DNA of 64,000 bases. It comes from Branchiostoma floridae (lineage: Eukaryota > Chordata > Leptocardii > Amphioxiformes > Branchiostomatidae). A program made the translations under genes and the position numbers. Positions 35,901 through 44,095 of the stretch are shown here, in pieces. Under the pieces are notes generated by a model, which saw nothing but the letters and a program-made list of their open reading frames with translations, ran no database searches and was not told the origin of the DNA. The DNA is taken from contig NC_049991.1 in NCBI RefSeq assembly GCF_000003815.2, positions 7,659,703 through 7,723,702 of the forward strand, written 5' to 3'. The stretch's first letter is position 1; every line of letters starts with the position of its first letter.

Positions 35901-38900
35901 CTAACTTCGGTTAGAGATGCCCCATCGGAAAGGACGCTAAATGGAGGTCCCGTGTTTGTGGGCAGCCACACCTCAAACATGTAAAATTCACACTTGTCGA
36001 AAACAGCGAGGATCTTTCCCAATGTGAGTGGATCTAAAAGTGTACGGACTTTTCCGAGAACCTTCGTAACGATGCTTCTCCTGTCAAATCAGCTAGTCCT
36101 CACTCTTAGTGAGCAGATGAGATCGCCTCCTAATGTTTCTGGCACATTAGGAAGTATGATATGAGACTCTTCAATATCATGAGCCATTTCAAACATTTAT
36201 TAAGCATTTCTTTTGCAGGTTCCGAAACGGTTTGAGGATATGTACGCCAACGTTCAAAATGAGAACCGCAGAATCTTCCTTGGTAAGTTCAACATTCTAA
36301 AGGAACATGTGTCACCTTGTTAAACATGTTTGTCGCTGTTCTGTACAGCATAGTTGGTGTTGTCATTATCAATTAGCGAGGAATTCCTCCTCACACGTGC
36401 GTGCCAGGCGGGAGAGCATTGTTCCTTTAGTACTCCAATCCCTTCCCACATAACATGAAGTCTCTCTCCGTCTGCCACGCCAACGTGAGAAGTCTACCTG
36501 CTAATGATTTTGTTAAACTCCATGAACTCGAATCTGTTGCCCTAGATGTCGGATTCGACGTGATAGCATTAACAGAAACTTGGTGTGATGAAACTATTCC
36601 CGATTCAGATATTAGCCTGTCGTCATATCAATCCCCGTTACGACGGGACCGCGACAGACATGGGGGTGGAGTTGCGCTTTACGCATCCAATAATCTACCG
36701 TGTAAAAGAAGGTCTGACCTTGAAACAGATGGTTCTGAAACAATCTGGTGCGAGGTGAAGCTAAAGAACTGGACTGTTTACATTTGTACCTGTTATAGAC
36801 CACCTGGCCAGAATGTGGATGAGCGCACGGCATTCATAGACCACCTGCAGCGGGCGGTAGATACCATTGTGGACAATGGGCCTTCTCAGCAAAATGCAAT
36901 AGTCTTACTTGGTGATTTCAATGGTAATTCAGATAATGCAGCTGGTATGATAAACAGATTTGTGTCTGACAATAATTTTTCTCAGTTAATAACGGAACCT
37001 ACTCGTAGTACCGACACCTCAGCATCTGTGCTTGATCTGATTATTACTGACTCACCAGGTATGTTTGTGGACCATGGTATTCTTCCTCCCCTTGCTAATT
37101 GTGACCATGCTGTTACTTATGGAACAATGTCTGTTAAGGTCCCTAAAGTCAACGCTTATAAACGAACAATGTATGACTTTACGAACGTCGATTATGAAGA
37201 ACTTAATTCTAAGATTCTTGAAGTAGACTGGAATTCCGTGATATCGGATCACATTCCAGACGTGAATGCCTCAGCTGAGGCTTTTATGTCAACTCTCACA
37301 GATGTCATAAAGACGGTTATTCCAAGTAAAGTAGTCACTATCCGCCCTAGAGATAAGCCCTGGATGACATGTGAGATCAGGCGCTTACTCAGGAGAAAGA
37401 GGCGGCTCTACGGACGGTACAAAAAAACAAATAACTCTAGTTTATTTTGTGCATTTAAACGAGTTAGAAATAATTGTATAGATTTAATTAGAAAAGCGAA
37501 GAGAAATCATCGGCATAGCCTCTGTCTTGACCTTGCCAATCCAACTTCTAACCCCAAGAAATGGTGGTCAGTTTCCAAGGAAATCTTTCTTGGCAAGGCG
37601 GACCGGGTTCTGCCCTCTTTACTTGAGAATGGAAATGTTATGGCAGACGACAAGGCCAAAGCCGATATTCTTAACAACTACTTTGCATCTCAAACGTACC
37701 TGAATACCGATGGCGCCTCTTTCCCAAACTTTGTACCCAGAACAGAACTAGCTCTCAATTCAATTAATTGTTGCCCCGCAAATGTCTACAGTGTACTGTC
37801 AGACCTCAATATAAACAAGGCCACAGGGCCTGATGGACTAAGTAATAGGCTTCTGAAGTGTATAGCACCTTCAATAGCACAACCACTGTCGCATTTGTTT
37901 AATGTTTCATTAGAATACGGCTGTTTTCCGTCAATTTGGAAATTTTCAAATGTTGTCCCTGTGTATAAAAAAGGTGATAAGCAGGCCAAAGAAAACTATA
38001 GGCCTATTTCACTCCTGTGCTGTGTGTCCAAAGTGTTTGAACGGATAGTTTATGCCCCATTATCTGCGTACTTACATGGCAACAACCTGCTAACCGATCG
38101 AAATTCTGGATTTACCCCCGGAGACTCAACAGTTAATTCATTGACACACCTTGTTCATAAGCTGCACAAAGCAGTAGACCAAGGTTTTGAAGTACGCACC
38201 GTTTTCTTGGACATATCAAAAGCTTTTGATAAGGTATGGCACGATGGTCTCCTTTTCAAATTAAGCCAATTAGGGATATCTGGTTCACTTCTTCAATGGA
38301 TACAATCTTATCTCACAAATCGGAAGCAGAGAGTTGTCATTAATGGGGCATGTTCCGACTGGCTACCGATTGACGCAGGTGTCCCACAGGGGTCGCTTTT
38401 GGGCCCACTCCTTTTCCTAGTTTTTATTAACGATCTAGTGGACAACTTGCAAACTGATGCCAATCTTTTTGCTGATGACACGTCTCTTGTGGAAGTAGTT
38501 TTGGATCCGCTCGTCTCAGCAAATAGATTGAACCATGATCTTAGAATGGTGGGTGAATGGTCGGACCAGTGGCTGGTAACTTTTAATCCCCTTAAAACTG
38601 AACTGATGACATTCTCCATGAAAAGGGTCAAAGTCTATCACCCACCATTAGTGTTTAAAGGAGTTGTGCTTAAGGAAGTTGACTCTCACAAGCATTTGGG
38701 CTTAAACTTGAAACGTGACTTGTCCTGGTCATATCACGTGTCTACATTGATTACCAAGGCAATGAAGCGAATCAATCTTCTGAAGAGGATATCATATTTT
38801 GTTCCTCGGGGAACATTAGAAACTCTGTATGTCACTATGATTCGTCCATTACTTGAATATGCTGACATTGTTTGGTGTGGCCTTCTCGGCAAAGATTGTG

Positions 38901-41900
38901 ATCTTCTTGAGTCTGTCCAGATGGCCGCGGCACGAGTTTGTACCGGAGCCATGAGAGGCACTAAACATGAGAGCTTGTTAGCCGAGGTTGCATGGGACAC
39001 ACTAGCGGACAGAAGGAAAAAGCACCAGTTGATTCAGTTTTGGAAAATTATGAATGGTCTCGCACCACTGTACTTACATAATATTATCCCTCCACGTATC
39101 TGTGATACGGTCCCTTACAACCTTCGCGCAAACCAAAACCTTACTTCCATTGCCTGTAAAACTGAAAAGTATAAAAGATCTTTCCTACCTTCAACTGTTC
39201 ACTTGTGGAATGAACTGCCTACGAATGCTAAAGCCGTCCTTTCGATCAACACTTTCAAAAAAGAGCTGGACTCACTATTCAACAAGTCGACAAAATACTC
39301 CCATTTCTCTCATGGCCAAGGTCGTTCCGCAGTTCATCTTACAAGGCTCCGTCTAAACTTCAGTCAGTTAAACTACCATCTATTTCAACACCATTGTATT
39401 GATTATCCTACATGTAAATGCGGCTATCATTGTGAAACAACCGAACATTATCTACTACACTGCACACTCTATACTAGCCAAAGAAGTTCTTTGTTATCGG
39501 CTGTCTCAAATATTATAGTAGACCTAAAGCACCTCAACGACACTACTTTATGTACTTTACTGTTATCAGGATCAACATCTCTCTCACATCAACAGAACTG
39601 TAACATTTTTGATCTTGTCATTACCTATATCCATTGTACAGGCAGGTTCTCCTAATTGATTCAGCACCAACTTGTCTTGTTTAAATTTATTTTTCTGTCA
39701 TCCATTTTGTACTTATGTATGTAATGTCGTTTACTATTCTTGTTTTATGCGTATGTTTCTTGAGTAGAAGGCTTAATATAAGCAATTTGTGCTTTCCGCC
39801 TCATACTCGCAAAATATATGTGAATAAATAAAAAAAAAAAAAAATAAAGGAACAGATGCAGATCATCAAAGACGTAGAACAGTGATGGAATATATAGTTA
39901 GAGGTTCGATCTATGTTCAACTATAAAATTACACCTTAAGTACAATATCAAAACGTCCACTTACACGGACCAATCCGACCAACACCGGGCATTGATATGA
40001 TTACTACAACCAGAATATGCCTGAAAACGAAAGTTCAGTGACGAGAATCTCCAGTTTGTTGAATAGAATTGAATTAAACGCAATCAACTGAAATGTTTAC
40101 AGGAATGGTGAGCGCCATGGATGAAGCCATTGGTAACGTTACCATGGCGATGAAAAAGGCGGGACTATGGGACAACACCCTCCTGATCTTCACAGCTGAC
40201 GTAAGATGACAGTTCCATAGCCATAAAGATTTTAAATGGTCGGCTTATGCTTATGCTAGGGACACATTTCCAATCCGGGGTCCGGCCGGGCAGTTTTGGG
40301 GAAAGAAAAGTGAGAGCAAAAGACACAATTCTTACCAAAATTATTTAAGAGCACAACTTGTGCATACTTGTTACAATACACTATTTTAACACTATTTAAG
40401 TCCGTAATTAGCCCGGCCGGGTATTGGTAGGGAAATGTGTTAGCTAATCTTTTTTATATGTTCTTTTTCTAGACATGAAACATCCGTACAATACTTAAAC
40501 CCGAACATATATAGATATCCAATGTAACGCTAGTTCACCTTTATCCGTAGGGTAACCTATATCCGTAGTATATAAAGATAGGGTATTTTGAGATCGTTGA
40601 GTCGATGGAATGTACTTTCACATTGCAATATTTTGAAAATGTTGAAATTTTAAACGTACGTCATTGACGTGAAATGTCTAAATACCCAGTTTTTAAAAAC
40701 AACGAATTTAGGTTGCCCCACGGATTAAGGTGAACTAGCGTTAAATCTGACGCCTTTCTTTTACCTTCGCTTTTGACGTGTGTGAGATGACATTATATTG
40801 GTTACACCTTATGATCACGTACCTTGTGCTAAAACGTATTCTTCCCAACAGAATGGCGGCTGGCCACTTTTCAGTGGAAATAACTTCCCTCTCCGTGGCG
40901 GGAAAATCACACTGTGGGAGGGGGGCACCAGAGCAGCAGCCTTTGTGCATGGCAAGATGCTGCAGAAAACTGGCTACACTAGCGACGAGTGAGTCCAAAT
41001 ACCATATACATAATTCATACTTTAGAAAGAAAGAAAAGGATTGGGAGAGATATAAAGAGCGATGTATAGCCATAGTGAGATATACGTTTTTGTAAGTATT
41101 AGAAATTTGAGTACTAGTAACGTTATTACCAATTGCAAACAATCTTCGGAAGCCGCATTGTGTTTCATATATTTGCTTAACGTTATATTGGAAAAGCTTC
41201 CGAATGATAACCTGAGAGATTGTTTGTAAAATGGAACAGTCTATACAGAATCTATTTCAGGCCTTGGAATCTTCTTAACTAACCTCCTACCACTGCGGAC
41301 GGCAACCAATATTTCACAGTTAGTGTAATCTTTGTTTCACTTTCTAACCTAAAGGATGATCCATGCAGTGGACTGGTTCCCAACAATCCTGGCAGCTGCA
41401 GGCGGAACTGCAGGTACGTCATTTGTCGTGAACTGCACGACTTTTTGAAAAGTGTTTGGTGCCTGAGTCAGGCATGTATTGAATGTTTACCAGTTTTTGT
41501 AAAGAGCCCTTTAAATTTCTCTTTCGAATTCTTTACCAAACGTTTTACAAACTAGACATACAGTGTGTACGAGAATCTCAAGGAGGCAAGGAATCTTTAA
41601 ATAGATGTCATTTCTTTGCAGACCCCAGTATAGACGGTGTGAGTCAACTGGACACCCTCGTGTCAGGCCAGCCCTCTCCTCGTACTGAGTTTGTCTACAA
41701 CATTGATGACGTCTTTCCTACAAAACAGGGAGCCATCAGGTTAGAATATAGTCAAACTTATGCTAAGATTAAAAAATTTCAATGTTGTTTTTGGTGACAC
41801 CTCTTGTATAGCAACGGACTAGATAACTACTGTTATACTACTAGTAATAGTAGTAGTATACTTCCAAACCAGAGTTTTTGTGATTTGGGTACTCTAAGTA

Positions 41901-43050
41901 GTATGTGATGAATTTTGATATATATTTGATTTATCTAAATTACCTAATTTCTATAATCAAATGAATTTATGGTTCATTACGGAAGAATCGCATCACAGAA
42001 GTAACCAATGATAAAACTCTTTCATTTGTAATAAACTAACAAATAACATTACATGTAGCATGATTCAACAAGGATACTAAAATTTGCTTCCCTGACAGTC
42101 TATTAACAGTTAATGATAAATTTAACGTCACATGTTGCACATCTGATGAAGATCATCTTCATGCAGCTCATTGGTTGATCTAATTTTGTTGTCCTCCAGG
42201 GTTGGTGACTACAAGTTGATTGAGGGATACGCAGGTAAACCTGACACGTGGATCCGCCCTGATAACCTGACGGACAGTCACCATGACATCGGGGACCCTA
42301 TCACGGGAACGTGGCTCTTCAACCTTAAAGGTACCAAAAAAAGTTCTAACCGCACCAGATGGTGCACATAGGATGGCACCCATCTTTGTCTCCGTAGCCC
42401 TAGGCCACACAACTTCTTCTTCTGCAATCTTTCTACAGCAGGGAGCTAGTCCACTGGTTGTGGTGTGTGTGTTCTCAAATGCAGAGTGATAGGCAGAGAA
42501 AGCAGCATGTACCATCTTAAATAATCTTTGGTATCGTTTGGCCAGAAATCGAACTCACGACCTATAGAATGCAAGAACACTATACCCATCCAGCCATTGC
42601 GCCATTGGCACCTGTTGTTTCTAAAAAGCATCCAATTGGATGTTTGCACATACATCACGTCTGGCACGGTCTGCCATGCTGGTTGATTGTACTTGGAAGA
42701 CGCAAACCTAACCTATTTTGCATGGTCATAATTTTGCAATCATGTGACTTTATTTTACATCAAATTTGACAAAAATAAAACAGAATCCCTTCCGGGTTGA
42801 CCGGGAAATGCTTCACAGTCATGTGAACGTAAACACCTGATAGCTACTAATGTTTTGACGTTCCATGTCCGTTTCAGACGACCCTACAGAACACCACAAC
42901 CTCGCCGACACCATGCCAGACAAGCTGAAGGAGATGCAGGGGAAACTAGAGGACTACAGGAAGACCATGGTGCCCGCCATCTGGCCCAAAAACGACCCCA
43001 AGGGGAATCCTAGACACTGGGATGGGGCGTGGTCTCCAGGGTGGTGCTAG
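17993..43050 (+). CDS. Arylsulfatase B-type sulfatase (ARSB/I/J group), secreted or lysosomal
   Basis: Fourteen exons: 17993-18107 (or 17086-17200), 27307-27418, 27773-27824, 28807-28910, 34905-35011, 35246-35310, 35613-35714, 36219-36282, 40103-40200, 40852-40988, 41355-41413, 41622-41739, 42200-42330, 42878-43050. They total 1437 nt and encode 478 aa, somewhat shorter than human ARSB (533). After a signal peptide come the metal ligands Asp36 and Asp37 (VADDLG), the formylglycine site Cys74 in CTPSR (split by intron 2), Lys128 and His130 (VVGKWHLG), His215 (VHEPLQ), Asp273-Asn274 (TADNGG) and Lys291. All catalytic positions known for the family are present. The family removes sulfate from glycosaminoglycans or other sulfate esters in lysosomes or outside the cell. 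The exact substrate is not determinable. Introns 1, 4 and 8 are greatly enlarged by transposable elements. The gene ends tail-to-tail with NPRL3. Confidence 0.94.
18875..19460 (+). repeat. Segmental duplication copy 1 (intron 1 end plus exon 2)
   Basis: This block matches 26830-27417 in the same orientation, from the shared 'gctaccaaag' through the intron and into exon 2. Substitutions and small indels are scattered through it, so the duplication is not very recent. The two copies are separated by about 7.4 kb of other sequence (19461-26829). Confidence 0.9.
19346..19460 (+). pseudogene. Dead duplicate of arylsulfatase exon 2
   Basis: This is a copy of the functional exon at 27307-27418. Directly after the acceptor it carries a 10-bp net insertion (gttggattccgttgg in place of gctgg). 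That shifts the frame and gives a stop within seven codons when joined to either first exon. At its end the sequence departs before the TGC codon of the CTPSR motif, so the formylglycine cysteine and the splice donor are both missing. It cannot contribute to an active enzyme. Confidence 0.9.
20573..22700. repeat. Tandem repeat of about 0.9 kb, two full units and one partial
   Basis: Unit 1 (about 20573-21468), unit 2 (about 21469-22402) and partial unit 3 (to about 22700) are highly similar. The period is about 893 bp without, and 934 bp with, a 40-bp insertion found only in unit 2. Each unit contains the same short phrases (agtttgaccctagcaagaag, tgtcgcg, ccgcgaat) and no long open frame. The repeat lies directly upstream of the nested 306-aa gene. 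Confidence 0.9.
21871..21918. repeat. 35-bp perfect palindrome inserted in repeat unit 2
   Basis: The arm at 21878-21894 and the arm at 21896-21912 are perfect 17-bp reverse complements around one central base. The palindrome is bracketed by direct repeats ggggaaac at 21871 and 21911. Unit 1 has a single ggggaaac at the same place, so 40 bp were gained. Confidence 0.95.
23015..25744 (+). CDS. Nested 5-exon gene: 306-aa coiled-coil, basic/acidic protein of unknown function
   Basis: Exons 23015-23275, 23897-23970, 24278-24384, 24846-24955 and 25376-25744 total 921 nt and encode 306 aa. All introns are GT-AG and phases match. An AATAAA lies at 26213. Residues about 15-55 form a predicted coiled coil ([20 protein letters not shown]), followed by a Pro/Arg linker. 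A conserved-looking core [13 protein letters not shown]...[17 protein letters not shown]...[16 protein letters not shown] follows. Next is a strongly basic segment ([16 protein letters not shown]), then [13 protein letters not shown], and a tail containing GTPEWAIS. There is no signal peptide, membrane segment or zinc finger. From memory the core and tail resemble a poorly described metazoan family that includes human C14orf93, often multi-copy in invertebrates, but this needs a search. The gene lies in arylsulfatase intron 1 on the same strand, inside a candidate mobile insert. Confidence 0.75.
26213..26218 (+). promoter_or_regulatory. Candidate poly(A) signal of the nested 306-aa gene
   Basis: AATAAA about 470 nt after the stop codon. 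It is the first plus-strand copy I noticed downstream, which gives a plausible 3' UTR. Confidence 0.5.
26830..27417 (+). repeat. Segmental duplication copy 2 (contains functional exon 2)
   Basis: The partner of 18875-19460. This copy keeps the acceptor, open frame, CTP codons and GTACGT donor, so it is taken as the working exon. Confidence 0.9.
27425..27612. mobile_element. MITE family B, copy 1
   Basis: This short element starts seven bases into arylsulfatase intron 2. It shares ataagct..., gcattgtggg and acctt.gac words, in the same order, with 59577-59750. Its halves are inverted relative to each other (tgcattgtgggcaat against attacccacgatgca). It is non-coding. Confidence 0.75.
27966..28480 (+). 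mobile_element. tRNA-derived SINE, near full length
   Basis: A tRNA-like head has an A box (tggcgcagcgg) and a B box (gggttcgaatcc). A body of about 400 bp contains ggacgttaaatggaggtcccg and ttaaagaacccccacacg, and an A-rich tail (aataaaaaaaataaaaaaat) closes it. It lies in arylsulfatase intron 3. Related copies are at 35818-36060 and, inverted, at 46838-47335. Confidence 0.9.
29203..32616. mobile_element. 3.4-kb element with 222-228 bp terminal inverted repeats
   Basis: The left end 29203-29424 and right end 32389-32616 are long inverted repeats of high identity (start ccttatcgcagatagaac; inner edge tcagttaac). Inside, 30664-30738 and 31469-31543 form a second, perfect inverted repeat of about 75 bp. 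The target duplication is unclear (atagt-like bases on both sides). The longest open frames are about 110 codons and match nothing I recognise, so it looks non-autonomous. Confidence 0.85.
33211..33345. mobile_element. Small GC-rich palindromic element (family C), copy 1
   Basis: The ends aatacaacacg (33211) and cgtgttgtatt (33345) are inverted, and pairing continues inward through gtattccg.atcaccc and cccagcc. A diverged copy is at about 52866-52975. It is non-coding. Confidence 0.8.
34134..34215 (+). mobile_element. 3' tail fragment of a LINE-type element
   Basis: Short non-coding sequence ending in a (cttga)n-type run (acttgacttgacttga), as seen at the 3' ends of some CR1/L2-group LINEs. 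It is a fragment only, so the assignment is tentative. Confidence 0.4.
35818..36060 (+). mobile_element. tRNA-derived SINE, diverged copy
   Basis: It shares ggacgctaaatggaggtcccgtg and gagtacctaacttcgg words with the SINE at 27966-28480, and has a decayed tRNA-like head (ggttggaatctc at the B-box position). It lies in arylsulfatase intron 7. Confidence 0.75.
36298..39854 (+). mobile_element. Complete LINE retrotransposon flanked by a 10-bp target duplication
   Basis: The 10-bp direct repeat taaaggaaca lies at 36298-36307 and 39845-39854. Between them are a 5' UTR of about 147 bp, one intact ORF and an A-rich tail (aaataaataaa...). It sits in arylsulfatase intron 8, in the sense orientation. 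Intact coding and a perfect duplication indicate a young insertion. Confidence 0.93.
36455..39655 (+). CDS. LINE ORF: endonuclease/reverse transcriptase polyprotein
   Basis: A single 1066-aa open frame without stops. The N-terminal 230 or so residues are an apurinic-type endonuclease (ALTETWCD with Glu41; LLGDFNGN near 155; SVLDLIITD). A reverse transcriptase follows: [41 protein letters not shown], and the catalytic FADD at 672-675. The C-terminal region has [10 protein letters not shown] and a Cys/His cluster ([17 protein letters not shown], residues 987-1003) like the knuckles at the ends of Jockey/CR1-group proteins. There is no ORF1 upstream and no RNase H domain that I can see. The enzyme nicks target DNA and copies its own RNA onto the nick. 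Clade is CR1/Jockey group, not resolved further. Confidence 0.97.
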   Translation: MKSLSVCHANVRSLPANDFVKLHELESVALDVGFDVIALTETWCDETIPDSDISLSSYQSPLRRDRDRHGGGVALYASNNLPCKRRSDLETDGSETIWCEVKLKNWTVYICTCYRPPGQNVDERTAFIDHLQRAVDTIVDNGPSQQNAIVLLGDFNGNSDNAAGMINRFVSDNNFSQLITEPTRSTDTSASVLDLIITDSPGMFVDHGILPPLANCDHAVTYGTMSVKVPKVNAYKRTMYDFTNVDYEELNSKILEVDWNSVISDHIPDVNASAEAFMSTLTDVIKTVIPSKVVTIRPRDKPWMTCEIRRLLRRKRRLYGRYKKTNNSSLFCAFKRVRNNCIDLIRKAKRNHRHSLCLDLANPTSNPKKWWSVSKEIFLGKADRVLPSLLENGNVMADDKAKADILNNYFASQTYLNTDGASFPNFVPRTELALNSINCCPANVYSVLSDLNINKATGPDGLSNRLLKCIAPSIAQPLSHLFNVSLEYGCFPSIWKFSNVVPVYKKGDKQAKENYRPISLLCCVSKVFERIVYAPLSAYLHGNNLLTDRNSGFTPGDSTVNSLTHLVHKLHKAVDQGFEVRTVFLDISKAFDKVWHDGLLFKLSQLGISGSLLQWIQSYLTNRKQRVVINGACSDWLPIDAGVPQGSLLGPLLFLVFINDLVDNLQTDANLFADDTSLVEVVLDPLVSANRLNHDLRMVGEWSDQWLVTFNPLKTELMTFSMKRVKVYHPPLVFKGVVLKEVDSHKHLGLNLKRDLSWSYHVSTLITKAMKRINLLKRISYFVPRGTLETLYVTMIRPLLEYADIVWCGLLGKDCDLLESVQMAAARVCTGAMRGTKHESLLAEVAWDTLADRRKKHQLIQFWKIMNGLAPLYLHNIIPPRICDTVPYNLRANQNLTSIACKTEKYKRSFLPSTVHLWNELPTNAKAVLSINTFKKELDSLFNKSTKYSHFSHGQGRSAVHLTRLRLNFSQLNYHLFQHHCIDYPTCKCGYHCETTEHYLLHCTLYTSQRSSLLSAVSNIIVDLKHLNDTTLCTLLLSGSTSLSHQQNCNIFDLVITYIHCTGRFS
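40255..40446. mobile_element. MITE family D (gggacacatttcc inverted ends)
   Basis: The left end gctagggacacatttcc and ccggccgggc pair with the right end gcccggccggg and ggaaatgtgttagc as an inverted repeat of about 35 bp. The element is about 190 bp, in arylsulfatase intron 9. Confidence 0.85.
40525..40743. mobile_element. MITE family E (acgctagttcacc; TA target), copy 1
   Basis: Inverted ends taacgctagttcacctt and aaggtgaactagcgtta enclose about 215 bp, flanked by TA. It is in the same arylsulfatase intron as family D. A second copy is at 55636-55855. Confidence 0.9.
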
Positions 43051-43886
43051 GCAACCATCGTCAGCTTTCAAAGTATCTCAGCGCCGTACAAACGATTTTA
43101 CTAACTTGTCAGACGTTTTCGACACTTTTGCTTGCTACAATATACTGTATTTGAAATTTTACAAATAGGGTAAATAATCTACCAGAGAAATTAGTCAGCC
43201 ACGCACGCATCTTTTATATCTTTTATCATTATACGACATCATATTTTTCAATATGTGCATATAACTGGTTCATACTAACTGTTTATTACATTGTCATCTG
43301 ATTTAGTTTTTGTCTAATGGCAGTGTGTTCCCCTTATAATGCACAATGGCAGTGTAAACCCAGCATGTATAACATCTGTATCTGTACTGCAGAGCTGGTA
43401 TAATCAACACACCAGCTTAGCAGGCATCATGTAAGTTACATTGAAAGACAGGTAACACCTAACCTTTACATCTATCTTAGACATAAGATGCAAATGATAG
43501 AGAACCATAGCATGTAGAGTGTAGATTTAAAATTTACTGCATGCTAATCATTTAGCAGGTTGATAATCTAAAAACATCTTTTAAATTAGATAATGGAAAT
43601 ATTCTACTAATGGTAGATTGACATTATGTTCCAGTTCCAGTTGCACTTGTCCTTTAGAGGGGTTGTTGAATTTCAGTTTGTTGGTCCATTGCTAAAGAGT
43701 CGCAAGCATGAAACCTCTGCATGTTAAAGTCAAACTTTGGCTAAAAATTGGAGCCTTGGCAAGCCACATTGCATATTCACAGTCCAATCTTAAACACTGT
43801 CAGATTGAACTTACTGTACAGTACTGTTGTGTTACACCTTGTGGTGGTTTAATATTCTAGATATACAAACCAATAAAACCTAAAAG
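43051..43886. other. Shared 3' region between convergent arylsulfatase and NPRL3 genes
   Basis: A plus-strand AATAAA at 43872-43877 could end the arylsulfatase transcript. A minus-strand AATAAA (tttatt at 43282-43287) could end NPRL3. If both are used, the two 3' UTRs overlap antisense by several hundred bases. No other gene is seen. Confidence 0.5.
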
Positions 43887-44095
43887 TTGGTGTGAGAGGT
43901 TCCGTGGGTTCAGTACTGCTTGGTGTGAAAGATTCCGTGGGTTCAGTACTGCTTGGTGTGAAAGATTCCGTGGGTTCAGTACTGCTTGGTGTGAGAGATT
44001 CCGTGGGTTCAGTACTGCTTGGTGTGAGAGATTCCGTGGGTTCAGTACTGCTTGGTGTGAGAGATTCCGTGGGTTCAGTACTGCTTGGTGTGAAA
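43887..44095 (-). repeat. 33-bp tandem repeat (about 6 units) made from the NPRL3 stop-codon region
   Basis: The unit reads, on the plus strand, ggtgtgaaagattccgtggg then ttcagtactgctt. The first unit on the gene side contains the last codons (HTKQY) and the TGA. The others repeat the same bases in the 3' UTR with one or two changes. Confidence 0.93.
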
